Shown here piece by piece: positions 46,724 to 56,808 of a stretch of DNA of 64,000 nt. The position numbers and the translations under genes are program-made. Location: contig NZ_QGLF01000002.1 of NCBI RefSeq assembly GCF_003173055.1, positions 620,322-684,321 on the forward strand, written 5' to 3'. This stretch comes from Zavarzinia compransoris (lineage in GTDB: Bacteria > Pseudomonadota > Alphaproteobacteria > Zavarziniales > Zavarziniaceae). Below the pieces are notes generated by a model, which was not told where the DNA came from, ran no database searches, and worked only from the letters and a program-made list of their open reading frames with translations. Each line of letters opens with the position of its first letter. Position 1 is the stretch's first letter.

Positions 46724-47116
46724 TCAATTGAGACGGATCGGGTGGTGCGGGCTGTCCAACGAAAAGGCCGGGATCTCGACCTCGAAGGATTCCCCTGCCG
46801 CCGTTTCCATCCGGTAGGTGCCGAGCATGATGCCCGACGGTGTGGCCAGCGGCGTGCCGCTGGTATACTCGAAACGCTCGCCGGGTTTCAGCACCGGCTG
46901 TTCGCCGACGACGCCCGGCCCGCGCACTTCCTGGACCCGGCCGAAGCCATCGGTGATCCGCCAGTAGCGGTCCCGCAGCTGCACGGTTTCCGGCCCCTGG
47001 TTCTCGATCTGCACCCGATAGGCCCAGACGTAATAGTTTTCGTCCGGGGAGGACTGGTCCTCCAGGAACGTGGGCTTCACGGATACGCGGATCGCACGGG
47101 TCGTCTTGTCGTACAT
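46724..47116 (-). CDS. apaG: ApaG family protein
   Basis: A 130-residue immunoglobulin-like fold protein. VKPTFLEDQSSPDENYYVWAYRVQIENQGPETVQLRDRYWRITDGFGRVQEVRGPGVVGEQPVLKPGERFEYTSG in outline is the complete ApaG core, and GTYRM follows. ApaG is linked to cobalt/magnesium resistance in enterics, but its molecular role is unclear. It lies downstream of metZ by 72 bases on the same strand. Confidence 0.94.
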   Translation of the reverse strand: MYDKTTRAIRVSVKPTFLEDQSSPDENYYVWAYRVQIENQGPETVQLRDRYWRITDGFGRVQEVRGPGVVGEQPVLKPGERFEYTSGTPLATPSGIMLGTYRMETAAGESFEVEIPAFSLDSPHHPIRLN

Positions 47117-47188
47117 CGCTTCGTCATATTGTTGGCCCCCCGGCGAAAGTCCAGGGGGCGCGGGGAAACATAGCGTTTACGCCGAACC

Positions 47189-48397
47189 TCAGCCGATGGC
47201 CCGATCCAGATCGTCGATCAGGTCGTCCGCGTCTTCAAGCCCGACCGAAAGCCGCATGAATCCTTCGGTAATGCCCAGATGCTGGCGTTCCGCCGCCGGC
47301 AGGCGCTGGTGCGTGGTCGAGGACGGATGGGTGATCAGGCTCTTGCTGTCGCCGAGGTTATTGGAAATATCGATCAGCTTCAGGCGGTTCATCAGGGCGA
47401 AGGCGCCGGGCCGCCCGCCCTCGACCTCGATGGTGACGACCGAGCCGCCCTTGCCCGACATCTGGCGCAGCGCCAGTTCGTGCTGGGGATGCGAGGCAAG
47501 GCCCGGATAGGCGACGTTGCGGATGCGGCCCCGCTCCTTGGCCTCGTCGAGGAAGCGGGCGACCTTCAGGGCATTGTCGCAATGGCGCTGCACCCGCAGG
47601 TCCAGGGTTTCCAGGCCCTTCAGCAGCAGCCAGGCATTGAAGGGCGACAGCGACGGCCCGGTATGGCGCATATATTGGTTCAGGTACTGGTCGAAGAAAT
47701 CCTGGCCGCACAGGATGGCGCCGCCAAGACAGCGGCCCTGGCCGTCGATATGCTTGGTCGCCGAATAGACGACGACGTCGCAGCCATAGTCGAACGGCCG
47801 TTGCAGGATCGGCGTCGCGAAGACATTGTCGATGACGACGCGGGCCCCCGCCGCATGGGCAAGCTCCGACACTGCGGCGAGGTCGATGACGTCCAGGGTC
47901 GGATTGGCCGGGGTTTCGAGGAAGACCACGGTCGCCGGGGTCTTCAGCGCCGCGGCCCAGGACGCGAGATCGGCGCCTTCGACGTAATCGACCGTCACGC
48001 CGAATTTCGGCAGGAATTCGTCGAGAATGACGCGGCACGAGCCGAACAGGGCGCGGGCGGAGACGACCCGGTCCCCGCTCTTCAACTGGCACATCAGGGC
48101 GGCATTGACCGCGGCCATGCCCGAGGATGCGGCCCGGGCCAGCGGCGCGCCTTCGAGGATCGCCATCCGTTCCTCGAACATCGCCGTCGTCGGGTTGCCC
48201 AGGCGCGAATAGGTGAAGCCCGCCTGTTCGCCCTTGAAGCGGGCCTCGGCGTCTTCCGCGGTATCGTAGCGGAAGCCGGAGGTCATGAAGATGGCTTCGC
48301 TGGTCTCGCCGAAATCGGAGCGGTTGGTGCCGCCGCGCACCAGCCGGGTCGCCAGTTTCCAGGTATCCGCCACATCCCTCGGGGTATGCCGTGCCAT
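47189..48397 (-). CDS. metZ: O-succinylhomoserine sulfhydrylase (MetZ)
   Basis: A 402-residue PLP enzyme making homocysteine directly from an activated homoserine and sulfide. The PLP lysine is in YSATKHIDGQGRCLGG; GFTYSRLGNPT, ASSGMAAVNAAL and ETPANPTLDVID are family signatures, and the GQGR pattern is typical of MetZ. The start at 48397 gives MARHTPRDVADTWK. A SAM-II riboswitch and terminator sit upstream. The MetA in this window looks acetyl-CoA-type (Glu111), so MetZ may accept O-acetylhomoserine; this is inference. Confidence 0.92.
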   Translation of the reverse strand: MARHTPRDVADTWKLATRLVRGGTNRSDFGETSEAIFMTSGFRYDTAEDAEARFKGEQAGFTYSRLGNPTTAMFEERMAILEGAPLARAASSGMAAVNAALMCQLKSGDRVVSARALFGSCRVILDEFLPKFGVTVDYVEGADLASWAAALKTPATVVFLETPANPTLDVIDLAAVSELAHAAGARVVIDNVFATPILQRPFDYGCDVVVYSATKHIDGQGRCLGGAILCGQDFFDQYLNQYMRHTGPSLSPFNAWLLLKGLETLDLRVQRHCDNALKVARFLDEAKERGRIRNVAYPGLASHPQHELALRQMSGKGGSVVTIEVEGGRPGAFALMNRLKLIDISNNLGDSKSLITHPSSTTHQRLPAAERQHLGITEGFMRLSVGLEDADDLIDDLDRAIG

Positions 48398-48443
48398 TTG
48401 AACTCGATCCTCTCGCCCCCCGCGGTCCACCCGCGGCCCGGGC

Positions 48444-48470
48444 ACAAAAAAACCCGGCCGTGGCCGGGTT
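48444..48470 (-). terminator. Expression-platform terminator of metZ riboswitch
   Basis: AACCCGGCC/GGCCGGGTT (48451-48459 with 48462-48470) followed on the minus strand by seven T. It lies between the SAM-II aptamer and metZ, where it would end transcription when SAM is bound. Confidence 0.85.
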
Positions 48471-48482
48471 CCTTCCCCCGGC

Positions 48483-48532
48483 GTTTTAGCGGTTTTTAAC
48501 GTGGCCGCAAGCCAGCCGGCTCAAATCCCACG
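48483..48532 (-). ncRNA. SAM-II riboswitch upstream of metZ
   Basis: Read on the minus strand the segment is CGTGGGATTTGAGCCGG, then CTGGCTTGCGGCCACG, then TTAAAAACCGCTAAAA, which matches the SAM-II (metA/metZ motif) consensus: P1 CGTGG/CCACG (48528-48532 with 48500-48504), the GATTTG loop, the GGCTTGC block and the pseudoknot-forming CGCTAAA. It lies 85 bases before metZ, with an intrinsic terminator in between. Confidence 0.93.
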
Positions 48533-48675
48533 GAAGGGAGCAACGTTACGCCCCAAGGACGAAGCCCGTCAATGGCGGAGGCAAGCCGTGTGAATACCGC
48601 CGGCTCGAAGTAATCCTTGCGTCATCCACCCGGCATAGAGTCAGGATCTTGGGCCATGACCGAGGAGAGACAGAC

Positions 48676-49068
48676 ATGGACATCATTCAAACCGGCATCC
48701 AGCTGCTGAAGCAGTATTTCGGCGACAAGGTCGATGTGGACGCCATCGGCGGCGCCCTCCGCGGCCTGCTGGGCGGCGAAGGCGGCCAGGTCGACCTGGC
48801 CGGGCTGGTCGGGCGCTTCACGTCCCAGAGCGGGCTTCAGGGCCTGGTCGGCTCGGTGCTCGGCGGCGGCGAGGCCGGCGGGAGTTTCGATCCCTCGAAA
48901 ATCCTGGCGGTCTTCGGCGCCGACAAGGTTTCAGGCTTCGCCCAGCAGCTGGGGGTGAGCACCGACGAGGCCGCGGGCGGCCTGTCGGCCGTGATCCCGC
49001 AATTGCTGGGCAAGGTGACGGGCGGCGAGGACGGCGGCCTGCTCGGTTCGTTCAAGAAGATTTTCTGA
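48676..49068 (+). CDS. DUF937/YidB-like protein
   Basis: A 130-residue Gly/Leu-rich protein. DIIQTGIQLLKQYFGDKVDVDAIGGALRGLLGGEGGQVDLAGLVG, then ILAVFGADKVSGFAQQLGVSTDEAAGGLSAVIPQLLGKVT resemble the DUF937 family (YidB type), small alpha-helical proteins of unknown function. No signal peptide. GAGGAGAGACAGAC precedes the ATG. It is transcribed alone, divergent from metZ. Confidence 0.8.
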   Translation: MDIIQTGIQLLKQYFGDKVDVDAIGGALRGLLGGEGGQVDLAGLVGRFTSQSGLQGLVGSVLGGGEAGGSFDPSKILAVFGADKVSGFAQQLGVSTDEAAGGLSAVIPQLLGKVTGGEDGGLLGSFKKIF

Positions 49069-49187
49069 CGGGCGGGGGAGGGCCGGGGCGTGCAGGCGCT
49101 TGCACGGCCCCGGCAGGCTGTTTCATTCGTGGCCCGAATTATTGTAGGGTCGAAGACAGACAGCCTATAACGACGACGGCCGAGGAC

Positions 49188-49976
49188 ATGACCACTTTCA
49201 CCGAATTGCTGGCCAGCATCACCGAGCGCGAAGAGCGTTTCACCACCAGCGTGACCGAGGATTGGGCGCAGGGGCGGACGCTCTACGGCGGCGCTTCCGG
49301 TGCCCTGTGCCTGGCGGCGGCGCTGCGCCGCTTTCCCGACCTGCCGCCGCTGCGCGCCGCGCAATTCGCCTTCGTCGGGCCGGCCGCCGGGGTGCTGGAG
49401 ATCAGCCCGGCGATCCTGCGCCAGGGCAAGTCGGCGACCTTCGTCGGCGTCGATCTGGCGGGGGAGGCGGGGCCGGCGGCCCGGGCCCTGTTCTGCTTCG
49501 GCGCAGGCCGGGACTCCGCGGTCACCTTCAACCGGCTGCCGGCCCCCGCGGTGCCGGCCCCGGAAGACTGCGAAGACTTTTTCCGGGGCGGGCCCCGGCC
49601 GAATTTCGCCCATCAGTTCGAGGTGGTGGGCGCCGGCGGCAGCGTGCCCTTCTCGATGGCGGACGTGCCCGAATATGTCCTCTGGCTTCGGCACAAGGAC
49701 CGGGCGGCGCCGGCCGATCTGGTCTCGCTCGTCGCCCTGGCCGACATGCCGCCGCCCGCCGCCATGGTGCGCTTCCCGACATTCGGGCCGATCAGCACCA
49801 TCACCTGGGCGATGGAAATCCTGAACCCGCCGCCGGCCGACCAGGACGCCTGGTTCCTGATGACCAGCCGGGCCGAGGATGCGGGGGCCGGCTATTCGTC
49901 CCAGGCGATGAACATCTGGGCCGCCGACGGCACGCCCCTGGTGGCGGCGCGCCAGTCGGTCGCCCTCTTCGTCTGA
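49188..49976 (+). CDS. Acyl-CoA thioesterase family protein (TesB-like double hot-dog)
   Basis: A 262-residue protein with two hot-dog repeats. The N-terminal half has TLYGGASGALCLAAALRRF and FVGPAAGVLEISPAILRQGKSATFVGVDL; the C-terminal half has PTFGPISTITWAMEIL, WFLMTSRAEDAGAGYSSQAMNIWAADGTPLVAARQSVALFV, in which the Asp/Ser/Gln set of TesB-like thioesterases is recognisable. It probably hydrolyses acyl-CoA esters; chain length unknown. It converges on the malic enzyme gene. Confidence 0.85.
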   Translation: MTTFTELLASITEREERFTTSVTEDWAQGRTLYGGASGALCLAAALRRFPDLPPLRAAQFAFVGPAAGVLEISPAILRQGKSATFVGVDLAGEAGPAARALFCFGAGRDSAVTFNRLPAPAVPAPEDCEDFFRGGPRPNFAHQFEVVGAGGSVPFSMADVPEYVLWLRHKDRAAPADLVSLVALADMPPPAAMVRFPTFGPISTITWAMEILNPPPADQDAWFLMTSRAEDAGAGYSSQAMNIWAADGTPLVAARQSVALFV

Positions 49977-49988
49977 GGGCGGCGCCGG

Positions 49989-51656
49989 TCAGGCCAGTTT
50001 CTTGTAGACCGGCCGCCACATGCGCGAGCGGATGTAAAGCTCGATATCCTCGGGCTCGGGCACGCGGGCCTGGCCTTCGCGGAAGATTTCCGCGGCGACC
50101 TTGACCGCGACCTTGACCGAGGCTTCGAGGATGCCCGACAGCGGCGGATAGATCAGGCCGGCGTCGAGATCGGCGTCGGTCACCTGTTCGGCGACGGCCC
50201 GCGCCGCGGTGATGAACATGCCGTCGGTCACCCGGCCGGCCTCGGTGGCATAGACCGCGAGGCCGACCGCCGGGAAGATATAGACATTGTTGCCCTGGCC
50301 GGGCACCAGCGTCTTCTCGCCGATGCGGACCGGCGGGAACGGGCTGCCGGAGGCGAAGATCGCCCGCCCCCCGGACCATTTGTAAGCCTCTTCCGCCGTG
50401 CATTCGGCGTGGCTGGTCGGGTTCGAATAGGGGAAGACGATCGGGCGCTCGTTCAGGCGCGCCATGGCCTCGATCACCTCCTGGGTGAAGGCCTTGGCGA
50501 CGGCGGAAACGCCGATGATGCCGGTCGGCTTCAGGGCTTCCACCGCCTCGACGAAACTCTTCAGCTGCGGGCCCGGATGGGCGAAGGGGCGCTGGAAGCT
50601 GGCCAGGTCGTTGCGGCTTTCGACCACCAGGCCCTCGATGTCGAAGAGATGGCAGCGGGCGCGGGCGTCCTCGATCGAGATGCCGTCCTGCGCCATCACC
50701 TGGGACAGGAGATTGGCGATGCCGGTCCCCGCCGAGCCGGCGCCGAGGAACAGGAAACGCTGCTCGCGCAGGGGTTTCCCGGTGATGCGCAGCGCCGCCA
50801 GGACGCCGGCGACGGCGACGCCGGCGGTGCCCTGGATGTCGTCGTTGAAGCACGACACCCGGTTGCGGTAGCGCTCCAGCAGGGGCACCGCATTCACATT
50901 GGCGAAATCCTCGAACTGGATGCAGCAGCGCGGGAACACTTCCTGCACCGCCATCACGAATTCCTCGAGGAAGTCGTCGTAATCCTTGCCGCGCACCCGG
51001 GCCTGCTTCAGGCCGAGATAGAGCGGATCGCGCAGCAGCCCCTCGTTGTTGGTGCCGACGTCGATCATCACCGGCAGGGTCATGCGCGGGGGCACGCCGG
51101 CGCAGGCGGTATAGAGATTGAGCTTGCCGATCGGAATGCCCATGCCGTTGGTGCCGAGGTCGCCGAGGCCGAGAATGCGCTCGCCGTCCGTCACCACGAT
51201 GAAGCGGATGTCGCTTTCCGGCCAGTTGCGCAGGATCTCGGCGATGCGGCCCTTGCGGTTGATGCCGAGGTAGATGCCCTTGGGCCGGCGCATGATATGG
51301 CCGTAGGTCTGGCAGGCGGCGCCCACCGTCGGCGTATAGACGATGGGCATGAAGCGGACCGGGTCCGACATGATCGTCTTGTAGAACAGGGTGCGGTCGT
51401 TGTCGTGCAGCGACTGGAGGAAGATGTAGCGGCCCATGTCGGTCGACTTCTTGGCCAGTTGCAGCATGACGCGCTTCAGCCGGTTCTCGTCCGTGTCGAT
51501 CCCCTCGGGCAGCAGGCCGATCAGCCCGAGCGCCTCGCGTTCCTCTTCCGAGAAGGCCGTGCCCTTGTTCAGCCGCGAGGTTTGCAGCAGGTCCATGCCA
51601 GTCGGGATGCCGCCCGGTCCTGGTGCCTTGGTCATTGGTCTTGTCTTTCTTGCCAT
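49989..51656 (-). CDS. maeA: NAD-dependent malic enzyme
   Basis: A 555-residue enzyme decarboxylating malate to pyruvate. The catalytic Tyr is in VYTPTVGAACQTYG, the Lys in PIGKLNLYTACAG, metal ligands in FEDFANVNAVPLLERY and FNDDIQGTAG, and the dinucleotide fold in FLGAGSAGTGIANLL. Length and the large single-domain build match the SfcA/MaeA type rather than the Pta-fused MaeB. The start may be 51656 or the ATG at 51635 (MTKAPGPGG); the ribosome binding site does not decide. Confidence 0.93.
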   Translation of the reverse strand: MARKTRPMTKAPGPGGIPTGMDLLQTSRLNKGTAFSEEEREALGLIGLLPEGIDTDENRLKRVMLQLAKKSTDMGRYIFLQSLHDNDRTLFYKTIMSDPVRFMPIVYTPTVGAACQTYGHIMRRPKGIYLGINRKGRIAEILRNWPESDIRFIVVTDGERILGLGDLGTNGMGIPIGKLNLYTACAGVPPRMTLPVMIDVGTNNEGLLRDPLYLGLKQARVRGKDYDDFLEEFVMAVQEVFPRCCIQFEDFANVNAVPLLERYRNRVSCFNDDIQGTAGVAVAGVLAALRITGKPLREQRFLFLGAGSAGTGIANLLSQVMAQDGISIEDARARCHLFDIEGLVVESRNDLASFQRPFAHPGPQLKSFVEAVEALKPTGIIGVSAVAKAFTQEVIEAMARLNERPIVFPYSNPTSHAECTAEEAYKWSGGRAIFASGSPFPPVRIGEKTLVPGQGNNVYIFPAVGLAVYATEAGRVTDGMFITAARAVAEQVTDADLDAGLIYPPLSGILEASVKVAVKVAAEIFREGQARVPEPEDIELYIRSRMWRPVYKKLA

Positions 51657-51786
51657 CCGATCGGGTCAGGCGACGCGCGGGCCCCGGCGCGCGTCGGTCA
51701 GCCGCAGAGGTAGTGGACGGGCGCACCCCATGCAACAGCGCATTTGGTCGAAAGCGGCATCTCTCCCTGCCGTTGCGCAGAAATGA

Positions 51787-51811
51787 AAACGGGCGCCCGG
51801 TGGGGCGCCCG
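51787..51811 (-). terminator. Rho-independent terminator of ppa
   Basis: CGGGCGCCC/GGGCGCCCG (51790-51798 with 51803-51811), loop GGTG, followed on the minus strand by TTTTC. It lies 49 bases after the ppa stop. Confidence 0.85.
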
Positions 51812-51859
51812 CTTCCATGCGAAAATGCACGGGTGTCGTAATATTCTTACGCCCGGTCC

Positions 51860-52384
51860 TTACTTCGCGGCGGCGATCGCATCCAGGATCAGCTTGTGGG
51901 TTTCCTCGACCCCGACCCACTTCACGATGGTCACCCACTTGCCCTTTTCCAGGTCCTTGTAGTGCTGGAAGAAGTGGGCGATCTGCTCGAGCAGGATGGT
52001 CGGCAGGTCCTCGTAGGACTTCACGTCCTTGTAGAAGGGGTGCAGCTTGTCGACCGGGACGGCGATGATCTTCTCGTCGGCGCCGCCTTCGTCCTCCATC
52101 AGGAGGGCGCCGATCGGGCGCACGCGGATGACCGAGCCGGCGATCACCGGCGACTGGCCGATCACGATCACGTCCGCCGGGTCGCCGTCGCCCGACTTGG
52201 TGTGCGGGATGAAGCCGTAATTGCCCGGATAATACATCGCCGTATGCAGGAAACGGTCGACGAAGAGGGCGCCGGAATCCTTGTCCAGCTCGTATTTCAC
52301 CGGCACGCCGCCCTGCGGGATTTCGATGACGACGTTGATGTCGTCCGGCGGGTTCTTGCCGATCGCGACCTTGCTGATGTCCAT
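51860..52384 (-). CDS. ppa: Inorganic pyrophosphatase
   Basis: A 174-residue family I pyrophosphatase hydrolysing pyrophosphate to drive biosynthesis. NVVIEIPQGGVPVKYELDKDSGALFVDRFLHTAMYYPGNYGFIPHTKSGDGDPADVIVIG in outline includes the active-site Asp residues; HFFQHYKDLEKGKWV is the C-terminal signature. It is a single gene with its own terminator. Confidence 0.98.
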   Translation of the reverse strand: MDISKVAIGKNPPDDINVVIEIPQGGVPVKYELDKDSGALFVDRFLHTAMYYPGNYGFIPHTKSGDGDPADVIVIGQSPVIAGSVIRVRPIGALLMEDEGGADEKIIAVPVDKLHPFYKDVKSYEDLPTILLEQIAHFFQHYKDLEKGKWVTIVKWVGVEETHKLILDAIAAAK

Positions 52385-52451
52385 TCTGGTCCCCCGGGAC
52401 TGCGGAAACGAAAACGGCGCGGACCATAGCGCCCTTGGGCGAAGAAATCAC

Positions 52452-53372
52452 CTAGCCAATAGCAGTATCACCACAGATCAATATCACCACACTGGCGACG
52501 ATCAGCCCGGCGCCCAGATAGTCGCGCCCGGACGGCCGTTCGCGGAAGACGAAGACGGTCATCGCCAGGGTGAAGACGATCTCGATCTGGGCCAGGGCCC
52601 GGACATGGGCGACTGGTTCCAGCGTCATGGCCAGGAACCAGCCCAGCGAACCGGTGACCGACATCAGCCCGACCCCGGCCGCCGGGCCCCGCGCATGGCC
52701 GAAGGCACCGGCCAGCGCCCGGCGATCGCGCAGCAGCAGCACCATGCCCATCAGCGCCGTCTGCATCGCGGTGATCGCGGCAAGGGTGACCGAGGCCCGC
52801 ACCAATTCGCTGCCGGAGGGCAGGGACAGGGCGGCGGCGCGGATGCCGATCCCGGACAGGGCGAAGAACAGGCCGGAGGCCAGGCCATAGGCGGTGGCCG
52901 GCTCGCGCCAGGCCCGGGACAGCGGGATGCGGGCGCCCCGGTTGCCGCTGGTGGTCAGGACGATGAGGCCGGCGAAGCCGATCGCGACCGCCAGCCAGCC
53001 GCCCGCGCTCAGCCCCTCGCCCATGACGGCCAGGGACAGGAGCGCGGCCTGGATCGTCTCGGTCTTCGAAAAAGTGGTGGCGACGGCGAAATTCCGCAGC
53101 GTATAGGCATGGATCAGGCAGCCGGTGGCGATGATCTGGGCGATGCCGCCCATCAGGCCGTAAAGCACGAAAGTGGCATCCGGCGCGGGCAGGCCGATGC
53201 CGCCCAAGGCGAGGCCGGCGACCAGCAGGGCGGCCAGCGGCGCGCCATAGACATAGCGGGCGAAATGGGCGCCGTTCTGGCCGATGATGCCGGTCAGGCG
53301 CTTTTGCTGTGCCGTGCGCAGGGTCTGCAGGGCGGCGGCCCCGACGGTGAGCGGCACCCATAAGCCGAACAT
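52452..53372 (-). CDS. EamA/DMT family transporter
   Basis: A 306-residue membrane protein with about ten helices and two EamA halves. FSKTETIQAALLSLAVMGE and ALAQIEIVFTLAMTVFVFRERPSGRDYLGAGLIVASVVIL are the matching ends of the two repeats. The start at 53372 (MFGLWVPL) is 6 bases after AAGGA; an ATG at 53378 lies inside that site. It is divergent from the LysR gene at 53472, so its expression is probably LysR-controlled. Substrate unknown. Confidence 0.87.
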   Translation of the reverse strand: MFGLWVPLTVGAAALQTLRTAQQKRLTGIIGQNGAHFARYVYGAPLAALLVAGLALGGIGLPAPDATFVLYGLMGGIAQIIATGCLIHAYTLRNFAVATTFSKTETIQAALLSLAVMGEGLSAGGWLAVAIGFAGLIVLTTSGNRGARIPLSRAWREPATAYGLASGLFFALSGIGIRAAALSLPSGSELVRASVTLAAITAMQTALMGMVLLLRDRRALAGAFGHARGPAAGVGLMSVTGSLGWFLAMTLEPVAHVRALAQIEIVFTLAMTVFVFRERPSGRDYLGAGLIVASVVILICGDTAIG

Positions 53373-53471
53373 GATCATTCCTTCCGATGGTGCGATCGGT
53401 TTAGCGCCCGCCGTATGCCTTCGTCCAATTCGGGCTTGTGGCCAGGATATAAGAAAATCTAAAGTCATGGG

Positions 53472-54401
53472 ATGCATCGGCGATTGCCCCCCATGAATGC
53501 GCTGCGCGCGGCCGAGGCGGTGTTCCGCCTGGGCGGGGTGGCCGCTGCCGCCCGCGCGCTGAACGTCAGCCAGCCGGCGGTGAGCCAGCAGTTGCGCCTG
53601 CTCGAAGCCGATCTCGGCTGCGACCTGTTCCGGCGGGTCAAGGGCCGCCTGGCGCCGACGCCGGCGGGCGATCTCCTGCTGCCGCGCCTGATGCAGGCTT
53701 TCGCCCTGATGGGCGAGGCGGTCGCCCAGTTGCGCGCGGAAACCGCGGCCGGCGACCTGACCGTCGCCGTGCTGCCGACCTTCGCCATGCGCTGGCTGAT
53801 CCCGCGGCTGGGCGATTTCCAGGCGGCGTGGCCGGAGGCCGACCTGCGCCTCGCGACCGCCGTCGAGCCGGTCGCCCGCCTGCGCGAGGGGGCGGCCGAT
53901 CTCGCCATCGGCCTCGGGCGGGGGGCGGCGGATTTTCCCGGCCTCGCGGCGGCGGAATGGCTGGCGGAAAGCCTTTATCCCGTGGTCGCGCCGGCGCTGG
54001 CGCCGCGCCTGCGCGCCACCGCCGATCTTGCCGCCCTGCCGCGCCTCGTCGTCGATGCGCCGCGCCGGGCCGGGGATTGGGACCTGTGGCTGGCTGCCGC
54101 CGGGGTGCCGGGGCTTGGCGCCGCCGGGATCCGGCGTTTCGAGTCCTCGGCCCAGGCGATGGCGGCGGCCGCGGCCGGCCTCGGCGTCGCCCTGGCCCAT
54201 GGCGCCTTCGTCACCGACGACCTCGTCGCCGGGCGCCTGGTCCGGCCTTTCGCCCTCGGCGTTCCGGCGCCCGAGGGCTATTGGCTGGTGCGCCGCGCCG
54301 GGCGTTCGCCCCGCCCTGTGGAGGCCGCCTTCATCGCCTGGCTGAAAGCCGCGGCCGCAGCCGGAATCGAAAGCGACGAGCCACCCCTTGGTGCAGGTTG
54401 A
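53472..54401 (+). CDS. LysR family transcriptional regulator (GcvA-like)
   Basis: A 309-residue LysR-type regulator. The winged helix-turn-helix is at residues 8-65 ([46 protein letters not shown] in outline), followed by a periplasmic-binding-protein-like effector domain ([44 protein letters not shown]). The PTFAMRWL motif is typical of the GcvA/AmpR-like branch. The divergent EamA exporter gene across 99 bases is the likely target; an AT-rich GGATATAAGAAAATCTAAAG lies between them. Confidence 0.9.
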   Translation: MHRRLPPMNALRAAEAVFRLGGVAAAARALNVSQPAVSQQLRLLEADLGCDLFRRVKGRLAPTPAGDLLLPRLMQAFALMGEAVAQLRAETAAGDLTVAVLPTFAMRWLIPRLGDFQAAWPEADLRLATAVEPVARLREGAADLAIGLGRGAADFPGLAAAEWLAESLYPVVAPALAPRLRATADLAALPRLVVDAPRRAGDWDLWLAAAGVPGLGAAGIRRFESSAQAMAAAAAGLGVALAHGAFVTDDLVAGRLVRPFALGVPAPEGYWLVRRAGRSPRPVEAAFIAWLKAAAAAGIESDEPPLGAG

Positions 54402-54466
54402 CGTCAGGCCCTGTAGCACTTAAGTCCAAGGGCAAGCCAACCGATAACAAGCCCGAGGGGGAGAGC

Positions 54467-56110
<1,644 letters not shown>

Positions 56111-56116
56111 CGGATC

Positions 56117-56146
56117 AGCCCCGCCGGCCACCGGCGGGGCTTTTTT
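56117..56146 (+). terminator. Rho-independent terminator after the acyl-CoA synthetase gene
   Basis: AGCCCCGCCGG (56117-56127) pairs with CCGGCGGGGCT (56131-56141), loop CCA, followed by TTTTT. It insulates the toxin-antitoxin operon that begins immediately afterward. Confidence 0.92.
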
Positions 56147-56156
56147 GTGGCTTCCG

Positions 56157-56176
56157 TGTATCTCATATGAGATACA
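56157..56176. promoter_or_regulatory. 20-bp perfect palindromic operator of the RelB/YafQ module
   Basis: TGTATCTCATATGAGATACA is a perfect 20-bp palindrome 20 bases before the antitoxin start. Position and symmetry are as expected for autorepression by a RelB/DinJ ribbon-helix-helix dimer; binding is inferred. Confidence 0.8.
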
Positions 56177-56196
56177 TTCCCCACGAGGTGATGACG

Positions 56197-56469
56197 ATGC
56201 GTTCCTCCATGCTCCATGTCCGTGTCGACGAGGAAACCAAGGCGAAGGCGGCCGAGACGCTGGAGGCCATGGGGCTCTCGATGTCGGCGGCGATCCGCCT
56301 GTTCCTTCATCGCGTGGTCGTCGATCAGGCCCTGCCGATCGACCTGCGGGTGCCCAATGCCGACACCCGCGCCGCCATGGCGGAGGCGGAGGAACTGGTT
56401 CGCCGCCGCCCCCGGTTTGGGGATGCCGCAGCGCTGATCGACGATCTTGAAGAAAAGCGCGGACAGTAA
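56197..56469 (+). CDS. RelB/DinJ family antitoxin
   Basis: A 90-residue antitoxin. The N-terminal ribbon-helix-helix segment MLHVRVDEETKAKAAETLEAMGLSMSAAIRLFLHRVV is typical RelB/DinJ, and the C-terminal LVRRRPRFGDAAALIDDLEE helix would wrap the toxin. Start chosen at 56197 (MRSSMLHVRV), 8 bases from GAGG; ATGs at 56167 and 56191 are also in frame, but the first lies inside the palindrome. It overlaps the toxin gene by 23 bases. Confidence 0.9.
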   Translation: MRSSMLHVRVDEETKAKAAETLEAMGLSMSAAIRLFLHRVVVDQALPIDLRVPNADTRAAMAEAEELVRRRPRFGDAAALIDDLEEKRGQ

Positions 56470-56773
56470 ACGGGCCGACCTGCCGAGGGCTGCCGATTAT
56501 ACGAAAGCCTTTCTGAAGGATTGGGACCGGCTGTCCCGCTCGGGCCGGTTCGACATGCACAGGCTGAAGGAGGTGATGATCCTCCTGATGGCCAACGCAG
56601 GGCCCCTTGGCCCCGAATGGCTGGATCATCCGCTGAAGGGGAATTGGGCCGGCTATCGAGAGTGCCATGTCGGCGGCGATTTCCTGTTGATCTACAGGCT
56701 TGAGGCGGCGGGGCGGCATGATTTCCTCGTTTTCACCCGGGCCGGAACCCATGCAGACCTCTTTGCCGAGTAG
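56447..56773 (+). CDS. YafQ-family mRNA interferase toxin
   Basis: A 108-residue RelE/YafQ-fold ribosome-dependent endoribonuclease. Residues matching the YafQ catalytic set are His61 (WLDHPLKG), His74 and Asp78 (YRECHVGGDFLLIY) and His102 (FTRAGTHADLF), so the toxin appears intact. The frame begins at a TTG within the antitoxin 3' end (23-base overlap), meaning translation is coupled; no ATG lies before the conserved core. The partner antitoxin is immediately upstream. Confidence 0.9.
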   Translation: MKKSADSKRADLPRAADYTKAFLKDWDRLSRSGRFDMHRLKEVMILLMANAGPLGPEWLDHPLKGNWAGYRECHVGGDFLLIYRLEAAGRHDFLVFTRAGTHADLFAE

Positions 56774-56808
56774 AGCCGTTTGACGCTGTCGGGCAAAAGG
56801 GCTAGTGG

